A DNA stretch of 64,000 nucleotides, taken from Margaritispora aquatica (lineage: Eukaryota; Ascomycota; Leotiomycetes; Helotiales; Discinellaceae). The notes beneath the pieces are model-generated. The model ran no database searches and was not told the origin of the DNA. It saw nothing but the letters and a program-made list of their open reading frames with translations. Made by a program: the position numbers and the translations under genes. This document shows positions 35,095-47,540 of the stretch, piece after piece (within the stretch, counting starts at the first letter, position 1; every line of letters starts with the position of its first letter). The DNA is taken from positions 2,122,340 to 2,186,339 of the forward strand of contig VJWN01000001.1 of the NCBI GenBank assembly GCA_007644065.1. The letters run 5' to 3'.

Positions 35095-36380
35095 ATGGCG
35101 GACATCAACCCAGTACCAGCACCATCGCTTTCACTGCCAGACTCATCGTCTATCGTAAGACTACAAGCCATCGACACGACACTTCAGCTCTATGTACGCT
35201 CTGAGAATTTCCTTAACCCAGTCATTCCCGGTCATGAGATCTACAATTGTCCAACTATGGCTTTCTTGATTACGTCACCTGGCACGAATCGTAGAATCCT
35301 GTTCGATGCGGGAGGAAGGAAGGATTATTGGCATTATGCTCCTATTGTGGCAGGGAGGTTTGAGAGCGGTGTCAATGTGAAGGGTTTGAGGGTTGATATG
35401 GGCGTTCATGAAGTACTCCAGAAAGGAGGTTTGGATTTGGAAAGTGTGGAGGCGGTTATCTGGAGGTAAAATTCAAAATTTCTGGCCTTGGTATGCTTAG
35501 CTGACAATAATATGGAGCCACTGGCATTTTGATCATGTTGGAGATATGTCTAAATTTCCTTCGTCAACAGATATCGTTGTTGGGCCGGGCTTTAAGGAGA
35601 ACTTTCTTCCCGGCTTTCCAGCCAATACCAAATCAACTCTTCTTGAAACAGATTATAGGTTAGTTATATGTTCCAAGGTCATACCAAGATTAACAAGAGT
35701 AAAGCGGTCATACAATGCATGAGATAGCCTTCCAAGAATCTAACAAGATTGGCAAATTCAAATCCCATGACTACTTTGGTGACGGCTCATTCTACCTCCT
35801 CGACGTCCCCGGTCACGCAATCGGCCACATGTGCGGTCTCGCTCGAACCACGCCGAACACATTCGTCCTTCTTGGTGCTGATGCATGCCATTTCGCAGGC
35901 TCTCTACGGCCATCGCAGTATATTCCTCTCCCGGCCAGTCTCGATCGCAAGTCATTTGGTCTTGATTCTTATTTCCCAGCGCCATGTCCTTGCTCCATTT
36001 TCGGAGACTGTCATCCCAGTCATATTGCCGATGAGAAGAGGACAAAGCCCTATTACAAAGCTAGTCGGGCTCCAGGCTCAGCATATGTTAACCCTGAAGT
36101 GGCAGATCAGAGTGTGGGCAGCTTGAAGGAGTTCGATGCTTCGCCGGATGTATTTGTGTGCTTGGCTCATGATCCAGCTTTGTTTGAAGTACTTCCGCTG
36201 TTCAATGAAGATGGTGGGAATAGGATCAATGACTGGAAAGTTCGAGGGTACAAGGAGGCGACGAGGTGGAGGTTCTTGAATGAATTGCCAAGGGAGGGAA
36301 AGCCGGGTCGGAATCCGATTGTCTTCGGCTTTTGGAGAGATGGGAAACGATTCGATGTGAAGGAAGCAATGGCAAAATAG
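35095..36380 (+). CDS. Metallo-beta-lactamase-fold hydrolase (lactonase-like)
   Basis: Exons 35095-35465, 35518-35658 and 35705-36380 give 395 aa. The zinc motif HxHxDH is intact at residues 125-130 (SHWHFDHVGD) and is assembled across the first splice junction. Further ligands are in place: His in DVPGHAIGHMCG, Asp in LLGADACHF and His in CLAHDPALFE. This pattern fits the lactonase-like group of the fold, which includes AHL lactonase and 4-pyridoxolactonase; fungal members are poorly studied. The protein is longer than bacterial lactonases by about 100 residues, with a Cys-containing insert (ACHF...PCPCSIFGDCHP). No signal peptide. It is the last gene of the metabolic cluster and would open a lactone or other ester-like intermediate. 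Confidence 0.9.
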
Positions 36381-38426
36381 ATCAGAAGCGATTTATCCTA
36401 GAAATATCATAACATCATATGGATATCAAAGCTTTAGAGAAGATATATCTACCAAGACTTCAAGCGAAACACGTGATACATCCTCTGAATTCGACATCGA
36501 GGTTGGCATGTTTCTACATACGACTTTGACTTTGTTCTGCTGATCGAAGACGAATAAAAAGTTAAGTCGTGTATTAAAGGACTTGAAACCAAGGCTAGAA
36601 CTTTTGTTCTCTGAACGTACCATGCCAATTCTTTGAAGTGAACGCATCTATTGCTGGCATATAAGCATACCCATAGCTTATAGGACATGTCCATACATTG
36701 CCTTCGAGAAGGAACGACTTGAATCTCTGAAGATCGGGGAAGTGAAGTATCTGCATTCAGCGAAATGTAGTCTCGAGTCTCAACTGTCGATTATAGAGTA
36801 GTCGTTGATTGGTCAAAATCGAAACGCCATAGTAACAGGGGCTTTTTTGTTTACTCCCACAGCAAAGCAATATCTGTAAAGTCTAAACTCCGAAAAGTTG
36901 ATAAGCGTAGCAAAAAGTAGCAAAAATCATCCGTGGAGACCAGCTCCCGAACCAAGGGACTCAAACCCTCTAATCTAGACAATTTCTAAGGCCCCCGATC
37001 AACATGAGCCCCCAATCTCACAAGTAATAATAAGCCCCCAATCAAAGCCGACCTTTAACGGCGAGAAATCTCTCGCTTAAACAGTTTATAAACCCTCTCC
37101 AGAGGCCCAAATCATGTGATTATATCTGAAATTTTGCCTTCCAGCTAGACGCAATTCATTTGACTATTTCCTTAGATCAAGAACTTTGGAGAGACTAGAT
37201 ATTAAGGAAGTAGAGCGCCGGACGACAGTGTCAATGTCATTTGCTTACAAGCAAGCTTCTGACTTGTGTTTAATCAACTATATGTGTTTAATTACGTTTC
37301 ATATGCTCTATCTCATCATCACGTTTAGTCGTTGATTTGGCATCAGGTAGAAGAATCAACAACTTGTGAGCTGACTTCTCGTCGCAGTCTACTCATACGA
37401 TTAGCATTGGTGGACAATGCTGAACGTGCTAGACCTCGAAACAAGCTGCAATCATGAGATCAGCGAATATCTTCATCATTATGAGATAAGATAGGGGATG
37501 GCAAGGTAAGAAAGGCATTCCGTGAATGATTCAAGCCACCAAACACATATGGAAGGCAGCAAGTCTTCCGGCGTATTTCAAAGACAGATATTCCCATGTC
37601 TTCTTGCAGGCCTGGGGCCTGGGGGCCTGGGTCTGGAATGCTCCATCACTTGAACGTATTTCTTTGAGTCATCGTAAAGATAGTCTTTAAATATGATCTT
37701 GAGTTCAGATACAGCAAGAATATCATTTTTTCTAACTATTTAATAAGACTGAGGGATACTATTACCAACAACTGTCCATTTTATCACGGTCAGCGAAAGT
37801 AATGCAAATATTTCTAAATATCCAAGAAACAGAATAAGAATATTGAGAGTAGATTATCATATGGAGTGCACGATACTCTTCTGAACCTTTGAGGGAAATA
37901 ATAACAGATTACTTAGGCAGTCTCTTGGCGATGTAGCTAAGACTTCATCATCTTGATGTAAATCTTAAAACTTTTCGACAAAAACGAAGCTCTTACAGCC
38001 CACCTGGATTTCTGAATTCATTAAATTCTTGTTTCAGATCCTGAATATGTGATGCACTTCAGCACAAGCGGAGTGTGGTTTCACAGCTGTTCATCTTCTT
38101 TTGTTCTCGCTTTGAGGATACGTCGATTTCATGATGTGATCAATATATCATTTGTTCATTTCTCTACTTTAAAATCTTGCTAGTATCTTTCCAAAATGTG
38201 CAGTATAATATAGCACATTGCGAGATATTAACCATGTGCTTGGCGCTATTCTTCTCATGCCTCAAACAGCTATGACTCGGTTAAGTGTCTTTTCAATCGC
38301 ACCCACATTCACTTTTGCAACTTGAGCAAAAGTTCACTATTGTAGCTCCGTTTCTGCAAAAGATTCTCTCGGCTTTCCAGGATACAACCCTCCAACCTTT
38401 AGCCTTCAACACCAAACCACAACTCC

Positions 38427-38462
<36 letters not shown>

Positions 38463-38470
38463 TCCTTGCA
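36381..38470. other. Long AT-rich gene-free stretch
   Basis: About 2.1 kb with no gene seen. GCCCCC(A/G)ATC occurs three times at 36991, 37008 and 37034, in otherwise AT-rich DNA. It marks the right edge of the metabolic cluster. Confidence 0.55.
38426..38462 (+). repeat. (CAA)12 run in the 5' leader
   Basis: About 12 CAA triplets end 8 nt before the start codon of the next gene. The frame through them is open back to 38285 and would read polyglutamine, but no in-frame ATG lies upstream, so the run is taken as untranslated. Confidence 0.85.
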
Positions 38471-39494
38471 ATGGTAAGATATAACGTCAAAGCCAAAGAT
38501 CTCCCCTCCCCAAAGACCCCGCACAATCCTACCAGGAGCATTCTGCGACGACTCCGCATCTCAAACCGCGGCGCAGGATCAATTGCTGCAGATCGAAATG
38601 GCCTCCGGGCTAGGTTCAGGGGATGGCAGACTCTCAGATTTGAGAATGCCTGCAGACGAATGGCTGAGAAGGGCCGAAGGGCTTTGAGTATGTTTAAACC
38701 AATCACATGTCTTCACTTTAATTTGCTAACCATTTGTCCCAGAGAGAAAAGCGCAGGGCCAGGGCATCCCCGAGCCCATGGTCCACAAAACTCCAGCAAG
38801 TACCTTCGAGAACATCCAAGAAATCGACCTGTGTGAATCACCCACTTCGTTGAAGCACACTCGCCAGGTGAACAAGATCCTTACGACCAAAGACCCTCGC
38901 ATGAATGTTCGTGGCAGAGTCCCGGGTTGGTTGACACAGTATGTTGTCCTTTCTTTGTCCGATCTACTGAATGTTTGCTCACGAATGGACTTGTTTAGAC
39001 CTTACTCCGCGAAAGATCATGTTCACATTTTCCCAACCGAAGCTGCCATTGCCACCAGTGAGCACCAGAACGGTCGACCCAAGCAGATCGAGTCTTGCAA
39101 AGTTGCTTATTCCTGGCTGGTCGCTGACTCGTCTGTCTTTCGCGACCTTCTCTCTCGGAAGAGATCTGGAGACGCAGCGCTGGCAGACGATGAGGAGCAG
39201 ATTGTGTACGACCCTGCTCTTAACAACGGACACCGAACCAGAACCAGGATCTTCGACACTGCTGTTTACTTTGAGGGATTGATGCAATCTGAATACGGAC
39301 AAAGATTGGAGAATTATGACTTGATCAGTGGCTTGAAGAAGCATGCTCTCTGGGCTGGACTGGTAACATTTATCACTTGGGCGAAGACTCGCGAGATCGT
39401 TGTCGGCAAGGTTGCGGGAGACGAGGAAGCAGCTTGCATGATAGGTCATTACTTGGGGGCCGATTCGAAGTACTTTGAGGACTTGGGCTGTTGA
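38471..39494 (+). CDS. Hypothetical protein
   Basis: Exons 38471-38687, 38743-38938 and 38999-39494 give 302 aa. The N-terminal 75 residues are very basic (RSILRRLRISNRG, FRGWQTLRFENACRRMAEKGRRA). The C-terminal half is globular with conserved-looking blocks (HVHIFPTE, YSWLVADSSVFRDLLSRK, YFEGLMQSEYG, LWAGLVTFITWAKTREIVVGK). I do not recognise the family. The second intron is 60 nt, in phase and stop-free, so an isoform with 20 extra residues is possible. It stands alone between two gene-poor stretches. Expression is likely given the clean splice sites. Confidence 0.7.
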
Positions 39495-41290
39495 AACGAT
39501 TCCTGGACTTGGCGTTTGGAATGGAGTTCACACTAGGATACATGGTTGGTATTTTATGGGCAGGTGTTAAATTACGCGCACAGGAGTTAACGGTTGTCGT
39601 CACTGCATTTTAGGTTAGGTTGAGCGTATCACGAGGAGCAAGTACTTAAGTAGATTAAAAACTTAATGAATATTAACTTCTCAATTGGTAAATACCTCAT
39701 CTGTATCATGTATTTGTTACTATTTGTCTGTGAAACTATTCAATACAAAATTAGGTAGGCAGATATTGTAATGGTTATCTCTATCCACAATATTTCCGTT
39801 TATAATGTCCGAATTCACCTCACCTCATAACAATACCTTATTATATCGCTTAGTCCAAATGCTGGCATCAGCACCCTGGGTATACTTGTCAAACTTCAGA
39901 GGCTATTTACTGAGCTTGATCATATATTCGGCTTGGTCACGCTTCATACTTAAGAATAGGCAGGAATCCAGAGTTGAGCTGGCATCACTGAAGGGATCTG
40001 ATCAAAGGGGCGAATTCAACTCGCTTATTTACCTGCCTTACCAAAGGTTTTGTATAGGTGCAGGGGTTGAGTACCAAGTAGGCTAGTGTGAGTTAGCGTG
40101 CCTCGGGCTTTATTTCAACCAAACATCACCAGTGACAACCTCTGCATCTCGCCCCGACCACAATCAACATCACTGTTCGATCTGTTTATATCTTCATTTC
40201 CCCTTTTACCTGCATCTACCACTCGGATTGTCGTCCAGACTCTTTCTTTGGGGGGGGGGGGGGGGCTCTGCAAGGCTACGGTTGGCAGCACCGTTTGCAA
40301 CTCCGAGGCGGACGATCAACACCTCTCAACGTGCACACTCCTTATTCGAACTTCATCTTGATAATCTGGACGGCATCTAGAACATTTAGATCTGGAAGTA
40401 CTAGAAGACGAGCTCGAATATTCCATTACTCACCCATCCACTCGTCCTGCTATGACTCTCAGGCAAAGATCAAAACTAAGTTTCTCAAGCTAAACGCCCA
40501 TGTCTAACAAGAATTTCCTCAAACTTGGGGCTAGGAGTAAAATACTTCTTATCTGAATCAAGACTTTTCGCTTCATTACCTGGGGTTCGATGTTGAACTA
40601 TTTCCAACCAGATCTCAGCAGTGACACTCTCAATTTGGGTGTCAGACCTTTGGCGTCACTGGATATATCCTGAAGTTGCTTTTCATGTCAGAAACTAGTC
40701 AGCAATGTTGACTTCAGTACGGAGGTAACTCCAACAGGTCGTCTATTAGTCTTCACTGATATTGTTCACATGATAGAGTCGATAGAGAAATCGTAAGGAC
40801 ATTCTATCTCCGTGGTGTTCAAACCCACACTCTCTCAGCATGGCGCCTTCTCGGCGTTGAGATCTTAGGTTTTATTAGTCACTGTTGACTTTCACATGAG
40901 TATCGCTCTATCCTTGTTACCTGTAAATTTCTCACGAAAGAGGTTGACTCTCTCCATCTTATCCACTTGAGAGTGCCACAAAGTGCAAATTTTGCTTTGC
41001 TGCTGTTTCTGGTACCTCATGAGGCTGATGAGACAGCATCACAAAAAGCATTTAAAAAATGCAGGTCGCACTTGTATTATCGATATTGTCTCACGACGTG
41101 ACGCCACACCTTGAATTCTGGAACTTTATGTATAGTCTTGGCTCCCCGGATTACCTCGCTGTCTCACTCTCTCTAGCTATTGCCTAGCGACTTTTATTCT
41201 GCTCTGCGTTCCCTTTACCGGCTTTGGTATTGCCACGAAAATATCCTCACTATCGTTAATTTCTTGTCTTCATTTTATTTTCTAGTAATC
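39495..41290. other. Gene-free stretch with a 16-G run
   Basis: 1.8 kb without a supported gene. A homopolymer of 16 G lies at 40250-40265. Short frames around 40098-40380 show no domain. Confidence 0.5.
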
Positions 41291-44200
41291 ATGAGATGGG
41301 TGCGAGCAATTGGGCTGGCTTTCATGCCAGCCGCTGTGATGGCGATAGCAAGCACAGATTCTCTTCAGGACGTTGTACGTACTTGTCCAATTGGTACTGA
41401 AGATATCGGAGAATCCTAATTGCTTTCAGGACCCCTCACAATCAGGATATATGCCTGAACACAATATGGACCCCACTCAGCTGTCAAAGTTCACACTCGG
41501 ATGGAAGAATATCTACAACGTCAACGAGAAATTCTACGCAAAGCCTCTTGTATGGACCCCACCCGGATCGACAAGTGAAGTTGTGATCGTGGTATCGAAT
41601 CAGAATATCATTAGAATGATAGATGGTGCAAGTGGATCTTTGTTGAAGACACGAACGTTAGATCCACCTTTCAAACAGGAAGACTCGAATTGTGGAGATA
41701 TTCCAAATACGATAGGAATAACTTCTACTCCTTGGATTGATGGTGCGACGAATATCATGTATGTGATGTCGAAAGGCTACAAGGGTGGTCTCACGGGATC
41801 GGGAACGATTAATGGTGCGTGAATTGGGAGCACAATTGAACTTTGATCTAATGAATGACAGGCCAATACAAAATGTATGGTATCAGTCTACTCACGTTAG
41901 CCGATGTCATACCTCCCGTGTCTCTCGAAGGTAAATACGCAGATAATGATCACACTCGGTGGGTTGACGAGGCATATATTGGTTCCACCTATGTACTAAA
42001 GAACCCATAGTTACTTCGTGGGTGGTACTCTTGCCCAACGTCCATCGCTTGCTTCGATCGGAGACTCTATAATTGCAGGATTTGGCGGTCATTGTGATAG
42101 TTTTAACTATACTGGCATGATCGTGGCAATTAGTAAGACAGCGAACGTTGGTGTTACAAGTGTCATGGTATGCTAGCTTTCTAAACCTATGATATATGAG
42201 CTAATACGTGTTCAGGCTATGGAAGTATCCCCAGGTAATAGTCACTGAGGGAAATTGCCATTAACTTACTAATTGGTTTTAGGTGCTCCATCACCACAAA
42301 CTCTTGACATAATGGTCGAAGGTGGTGGAAAGGCTGGTATCTGGCAGTCAGGTATGGGGTTGGCAATCGATGGCAACAACATCTATTTCGTTACAGGCAA
42401 TGGTCGTGGTGGCGGAGACAACGCTGGAGGAAAACCGGCAGATGGAAAGAAGGGTCAGAGCACTCTCCAGAACGCAGCTGTGAGTCTGACCTTGGTAAAC
42501 GGCGTATTCAAATTCAGAGATTACTTCGAGCCATACGAGTACCAGAGTTTGAATGGTGGAGATCGCGACTTCGGTGCATCCGGTGCTGCTTTGCTGGATC
42601 CATTTTTCTCTGGGGGTGGCATCAACAGACTCGTGGTTTCAGGTGGAAAGTCTGGAAAGATTTACATTATGGATGCAGACAATCTGGGAGGATTTGCAAT
42701 GGGTAGTGGCGGCCTAGATAAAGGTAGCTACTTCTCTAAAGTTTTTCGGCATGTACTAACGTCGAGAAGTTGTTCAGACAATAAACCAGCCAAACTCGGT
42801 ACTTGGTGGTATTGCTAGTTACCCAGCCGAAGGGGGTTACATTTAGTAAGTTACGTTTGGATTTGATCAATCTAGGCAAAACGCTAACACGGAGATAGCT
42901 TCGCTCCTTCTGGAAATCCAGCAGATAAACTGCATGCCTACAAGTTTGGAAAAGACTCATCCGGAAAGCCTGTTTTTACATGGGCTGGGAAATCTGCGAT
43001 AGGTTTTGCCGGACGAGCTGTACCATCCGTAACCAGCTTGAACGGGGCCCCAGGCACTGGTATAGTCTGGGTTGCGGACGTCAACAACGGCTTGCTTGCG
43101 TTCAAAGCTGTTCCGGAGAATGGTGTTTTGGTTCAAATCACTCTTCCAGCCACAGGACGACTACAAAAGATGCAGCGTCCTGGATTTGGTAACTCTAGAG
43201 CATACACAGTATCCTCAAATTATGTCGTAATGGTTGGTCCCGCCACCGTCCCAGCAACAGGTTCGCTTACCTGTACACCGGCGCCACTCGCATTTGGATC
43301 TGTTACGGTCGGACAAACATCTATATTACAGGTCACCTGTAAGGCAGTTGGTGTAGCGTATAATCTTAAAGGGTGCACTACTGGACTTGCTACTTTTCAA
43401 TGCTCTGGTGTACCTCCTGTGGTGGCTGCGGGTGGGCAATTCACTTTCCCGGTAGTATTTAATATCACGAACGACAATATCGAAGTTGCTCGATCAGCCG
43501 CATTCCAAGTTATGCCCGGAACTGAGGGAGCTGCAATCAACATTATTTCATCTGCCGGAGCCACAGTTACCAGTATTCAAGCCACAGCTAATGTTGTTGC
43601 TTCAGGAGGGTTCTTGGTGGCTGGAAATGTGCAGCTTGATTTCGGAGCAGTTACTGTTGGATCAACTTCTCCGGTGCAAATCGTCACTCTTGCGAACAAT
43701 GGTGCATCGGCATTGTCATTCACAAAGTTCGCATACCAAGATCTTAAGCTAGCCAGTCCACAGCCGTTCATCACCGTGACTCCTGGCAACCCCACAACTA
43801 TTGGAAATGGCTTCGCTGCAGTTGGATTCCCCGCTGTCAACGACCAGCTTGCACCCAACGGAGTCATCACTCTATCTGTGACTTTCAAGCCAACGGTCGT
43901 TGGTAGCTCATCTTCACTCATCACCTTCTACAGTGACGCCGGGTACGTGGATATTATGTTAGTTGGTACGGCATCACAAATCTCTACCACCTCAGCCATG
44001 TTTGTATCGAGTTCGAGTTTAGTTGCATCGTCTCCAATTCCAGTTTCGTCCAGCGCTGCAGTATCATCGGCAGTCTCCTCGTCGTCAAGCAACACTGTAT
44101 CTTCTTCAATTATGTCATCCAGCATTGCAGCATCCTCAACCACGCTGTCCTCGTCAACTGCCATCATACAATCTTCTATTTCGGCATCATCCAGTGAAGC

Positions 44201-45532
44201 ACAGGCATCCTCAAGCTTGTCGACTGTTGTCTCAAGTAGCGCCCAAATTCCGAGCTCTTCTTCCGCTCTATTAGTCAGCAGCAGTGTTAGTCCATCATCA
44301 GCTGTATCGGTCCCAATTGCAGTGTCGTCAAGCACCAGTTCTACCACCGCACTTAGCATATCATCAACAGCACAAGTGGCCAGCAACATTCTGGTCTCAA
44401 CCTCAGTCCTCAGCTCCGTCACCACTACTACAACAACAAGCGAAGTACCCTCCGTAACACCAGCCAAGATTTTCCCCCCCGGCGCCATCGTTATCCCTGT
44501 CGTCCCCGGTCAGCCAGCAGTCTATGCTGCGCCAGCAGGTAACTTCAGTGATGAACTCGGAAACGGAGGTCCTTTGGCTGGATTCGTCGGCTACAACATC
44601 ACCGTCCAAATGATCAACCCCCCCACTGAACTCACTGGTATTTTCGAGTGTCTTGGGAATTGTTCGTCTACTGCTTTTGGTGGACCTTATACTGTCGCTG
44701 GCGTTGATGACACCGATTGTTTCTGCGCCAATGGCACGGCGACAGATACCGCGATTCCAGGTCGCAGTTTCGCTAGGCGCAGATCGTACGTGAATGGCAA
44801 GATTTCCCCCAGGAAGACGAGGGGTCCCATTTTTATCTACAAGGTAAGGGCTTCAATTTATGAGAATAAGAGACATGGCTAACCATTGAACAGATCGCTT
44901 TGGTAGCAAACCTGCCAAATGCACCCGTACCGAGTGTCCCGGCATCCTCCACGATCAAGACTACCTCTGTCTCGTCAGTGCTTTCAAGCTCAAGCTTTCT
45001 AGCCGCGCTTCCATCAACCACAGCCACAACAACCAAACCCCTCACAACCTCCGCCGTCCCCGTCACCACCCTAAAGACAAGTACCATTCCCGCATCCCCC
45101 TCAAAATCCAGCACGCTATCCCTCGCAACCTCCACTGCCGGTCCATCCAGCAGTTACCCCTACATCGGATGCTTCGGCGACACCGCAACCTCTCACGCCT
45201 TGCCTTTACTCTTCAAATCCAAAGCCATGACGCCACAGCTGTGTGAGTCGTACGTCCTGTCCCTGGCCGCCAAGCCGACGCCCACCGTGCTGCCGTACTA
45301 CTACATGGAGTTCGCTTCAGAATGCTACGGCGGATCGGTGTTTAATTTCGGGACGAGTGCAACGGTCAAGAGTCTGACGGGCAAGAAGGCGTGCACCAAG
45401 GTGTGTAGCGGGAGTGTGGGCGCGATGCAGACGGGAATGGCGAAGTGCGGTGGCAGTAAGCAGTTTGATCTGTATGCCGTGAGCGGGACGGTCGACTTCA
45501 AGGGATTGCCGATTGTGACGACAAGCAAATAG
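41291..45532 (+). CDS. Secreted beta-propeller / ASH / Ser-rich / WSC multidomain protein
   Basis: Nine exons (41291-41374, 41430-41814, 41862-41958, 42011-42167, 42216-42234, 42283-42723, 42770-42845, 42899-44843, 44894-45532) join in frame to 1280 aa. Signal peptide at 1-19. Residues about 30-530 read as a PQQ-like beta-propeller (repeated GG-rich blades, such as NRLVVSGGKSGKIYIMDAD). Two Ig-like ASH ('choice-of-anchor D') domains follow at about 545-650 and 665-778 (FGSVTVGQTS, LDFGAVTVGSTS). A Ser-rich stalk spans about 780-945. Then come a Cys-rich WSC-like segment (FECLGNC...DTDCFC), a second Thr/Ser linker and a clearer WSC domain (YIGCFGD...SECYGG) at the C-terminus. It is probably wall-associated and carbohydrate-binding. 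Exon 5 is only 19 nt. No GPI signal or TM at the end. Confidence 0.82.
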
Positions 45533-47540
45533 GTTTTGGATTGCGTTTGGATTTCATTACTGGTATATAGGCAGAGAGAAAGAGGGGTGGGGTATAATAG
45601 CGATCTCGTTATATGTAGAAATTAGACTTGTCTGGACAAGAGAGGTGCAGCAGGAGTTTTGGAGAGCTCTTTGCAGAAATGTCAGTTAATGTTTTCTTCA
45701 CATACCATGCATTCATATAAATAAATAGAAGACCTCGCTTATTGGTGCCTTTGGTCAAATATCTTGATCTTTCCAGGTTCCATACCTTAACACAGGTGAT
45801 CTTTTCTTCACTGAATCTCCTGCGTTAAGGCCCGTTGAAAGAGTTTGCCAAGTAGCTAAAGTGCAGGTACAGGGCTAGAAAGGCAAGCGTAAATAGCTCA
45901 GCGTTGCGAGACAAGCTTTCCAGAAAAGCCATTTACAAGTCCCTAGACGAGTGAAGGTCATTAACCCATAGCTTATTTATCAGCAGAAAGTACACGCAGG
46001 ATAGCAGAGAGAAAAATCAGTAACTTGATATTTCGCATAAACTAACTACCTTAGAAAAGCACACACTTCTACTTCTTCCACCCCTTCTCTAGTTAAACAG
46101 AAAAGCTATCATCAATACACCTAATCGCCATCTCCGATGGAGTCCGTCTCACCTAAAAGACAGCAAACACCCTTTTAGCTGTCTCGGTGTATAAAACACT
46201 TCCCTTTCAAGCTGCCTGCATCGTCGCTATTTCTCGCCGTCATGATGTAAAATAAGATATGGCGAGATCGTTGAATCGAGCACCGTAATCTGATCCCAGC
46301 GTCCAACTTCCCTTCCTTGCTGACACCGCCCATCCATCCATCAGGCCTCCAAGACCTCCAAGTCTAAGCTAGAAACCAACGATCTCTGATCTCTATGATA
46401 TTTCTCACATGATTATGCAATCTGCCACTCACCATGCGTGCATGCATACATACATACATACATACACATAACTCTAAGTCCAACGTCCTCCGCAAAGCAG
46501 AAATACTAAGTATGAAACAAAAAGTTCAACTCTAGGAGGAAAACCCACCTAAACCATCAACTCACCATCACCACAAATCACTGATCACAAGAGATTCATG
46601 CACTTAAACAAGGAAGGCTACAGCGAGTGAAGAAAAAAAAACGCATATTGCTTGCTATCGACGATCTATCTGGTATAAAGAACATGCAGGGCAAGGCACC
46701 AGGCACCACGGTCCCATAGCGCCCTGCTCCAGACCCAGAGAAACCCAAAGAAACCCGTCCGTACAACCATCCATCCCGCCATCCATCCATCCAGTCCAGA
46801 CTGTTGGTTTACTCGATCGCACAATATAGACAAGAACGACAACATGGCGCCACTATTCATATTCAAGACCCCATCTCCCCTCTTATCCCTTCCATAACCC
46901 AATCGCAACCACAATCCCGAGCCCATGCGCCTCCTCTACTCCAGGACTCAATCCCCTCTTCCATCTTCATATGTATACCGAACACCTCATCCCTCGAATC
47001 AGCTTCATGTTCATCCGTCCCCTCCATTATCATGACTTCCGAAATCGCGTAAAATGTCGAAGCAAAGCAGAGTTGTATCCCAAGAGGTATCAGTATCAGC
47101 GAGACGCGCTAAAAGGCACAGATAAAACGAAAACAGATGCTAAAATATGCCAAAAAATCAAAAAAAGTACTCAAGGTGAGGCAGAGTAAACCCAGTCAAA
47201 AGACTGGGAAAAAGGTATGCCTCCCTGAACAAACATGTAACCATCCAAACTCTTCACCTAGCCCGAAATCTGAAGCCAAATTGACATCTTCCGAAGAAGC
47301 CTCCAAAGAAAATAGTAAGAGATCAAAATTCGACAACATCCACCCTGTACATTGACAGTTCCAGAAAGAACAAAGGACTAGTCCGGTAGCTCATGGCTAG
47401 GACTTGTTAACAAATTAGGCGTGCACTAAGATAATTTTGCAGACTAATTTTCGAGGTTACGTCTTCTGGTGATGCCTTGTAGGAATCGATGAAGAGCTCG
47501 ATGCTGAGATGATGATTACATTATACGACAAGCGTCTTGT
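45533..47540. other. Convergent intergenic with microsatellites
   Basis: 2 kb between two convergent stops, no gene seen. (CATA)n near 46444-46467 and CCATCCATC runs near 46331 and 46770-46795 are simple repeats. Confidence 0.55.

Noticed and set aside
18666..36380. Secondary-metabolite biosynthetic cluster
   Set aside because: There is no polyketide synthase, NRPS, terpene synthase or prenyltransferase backbone gene; the permease and hydrolase content points to uptake and breakdown.
43928..44488. 186-codon minus-strand acidic frame
   Set aside because: Antisense of the Ser-rich stalk of the WSC protein; low-complexity coding DNA often leaves long antisense frames.
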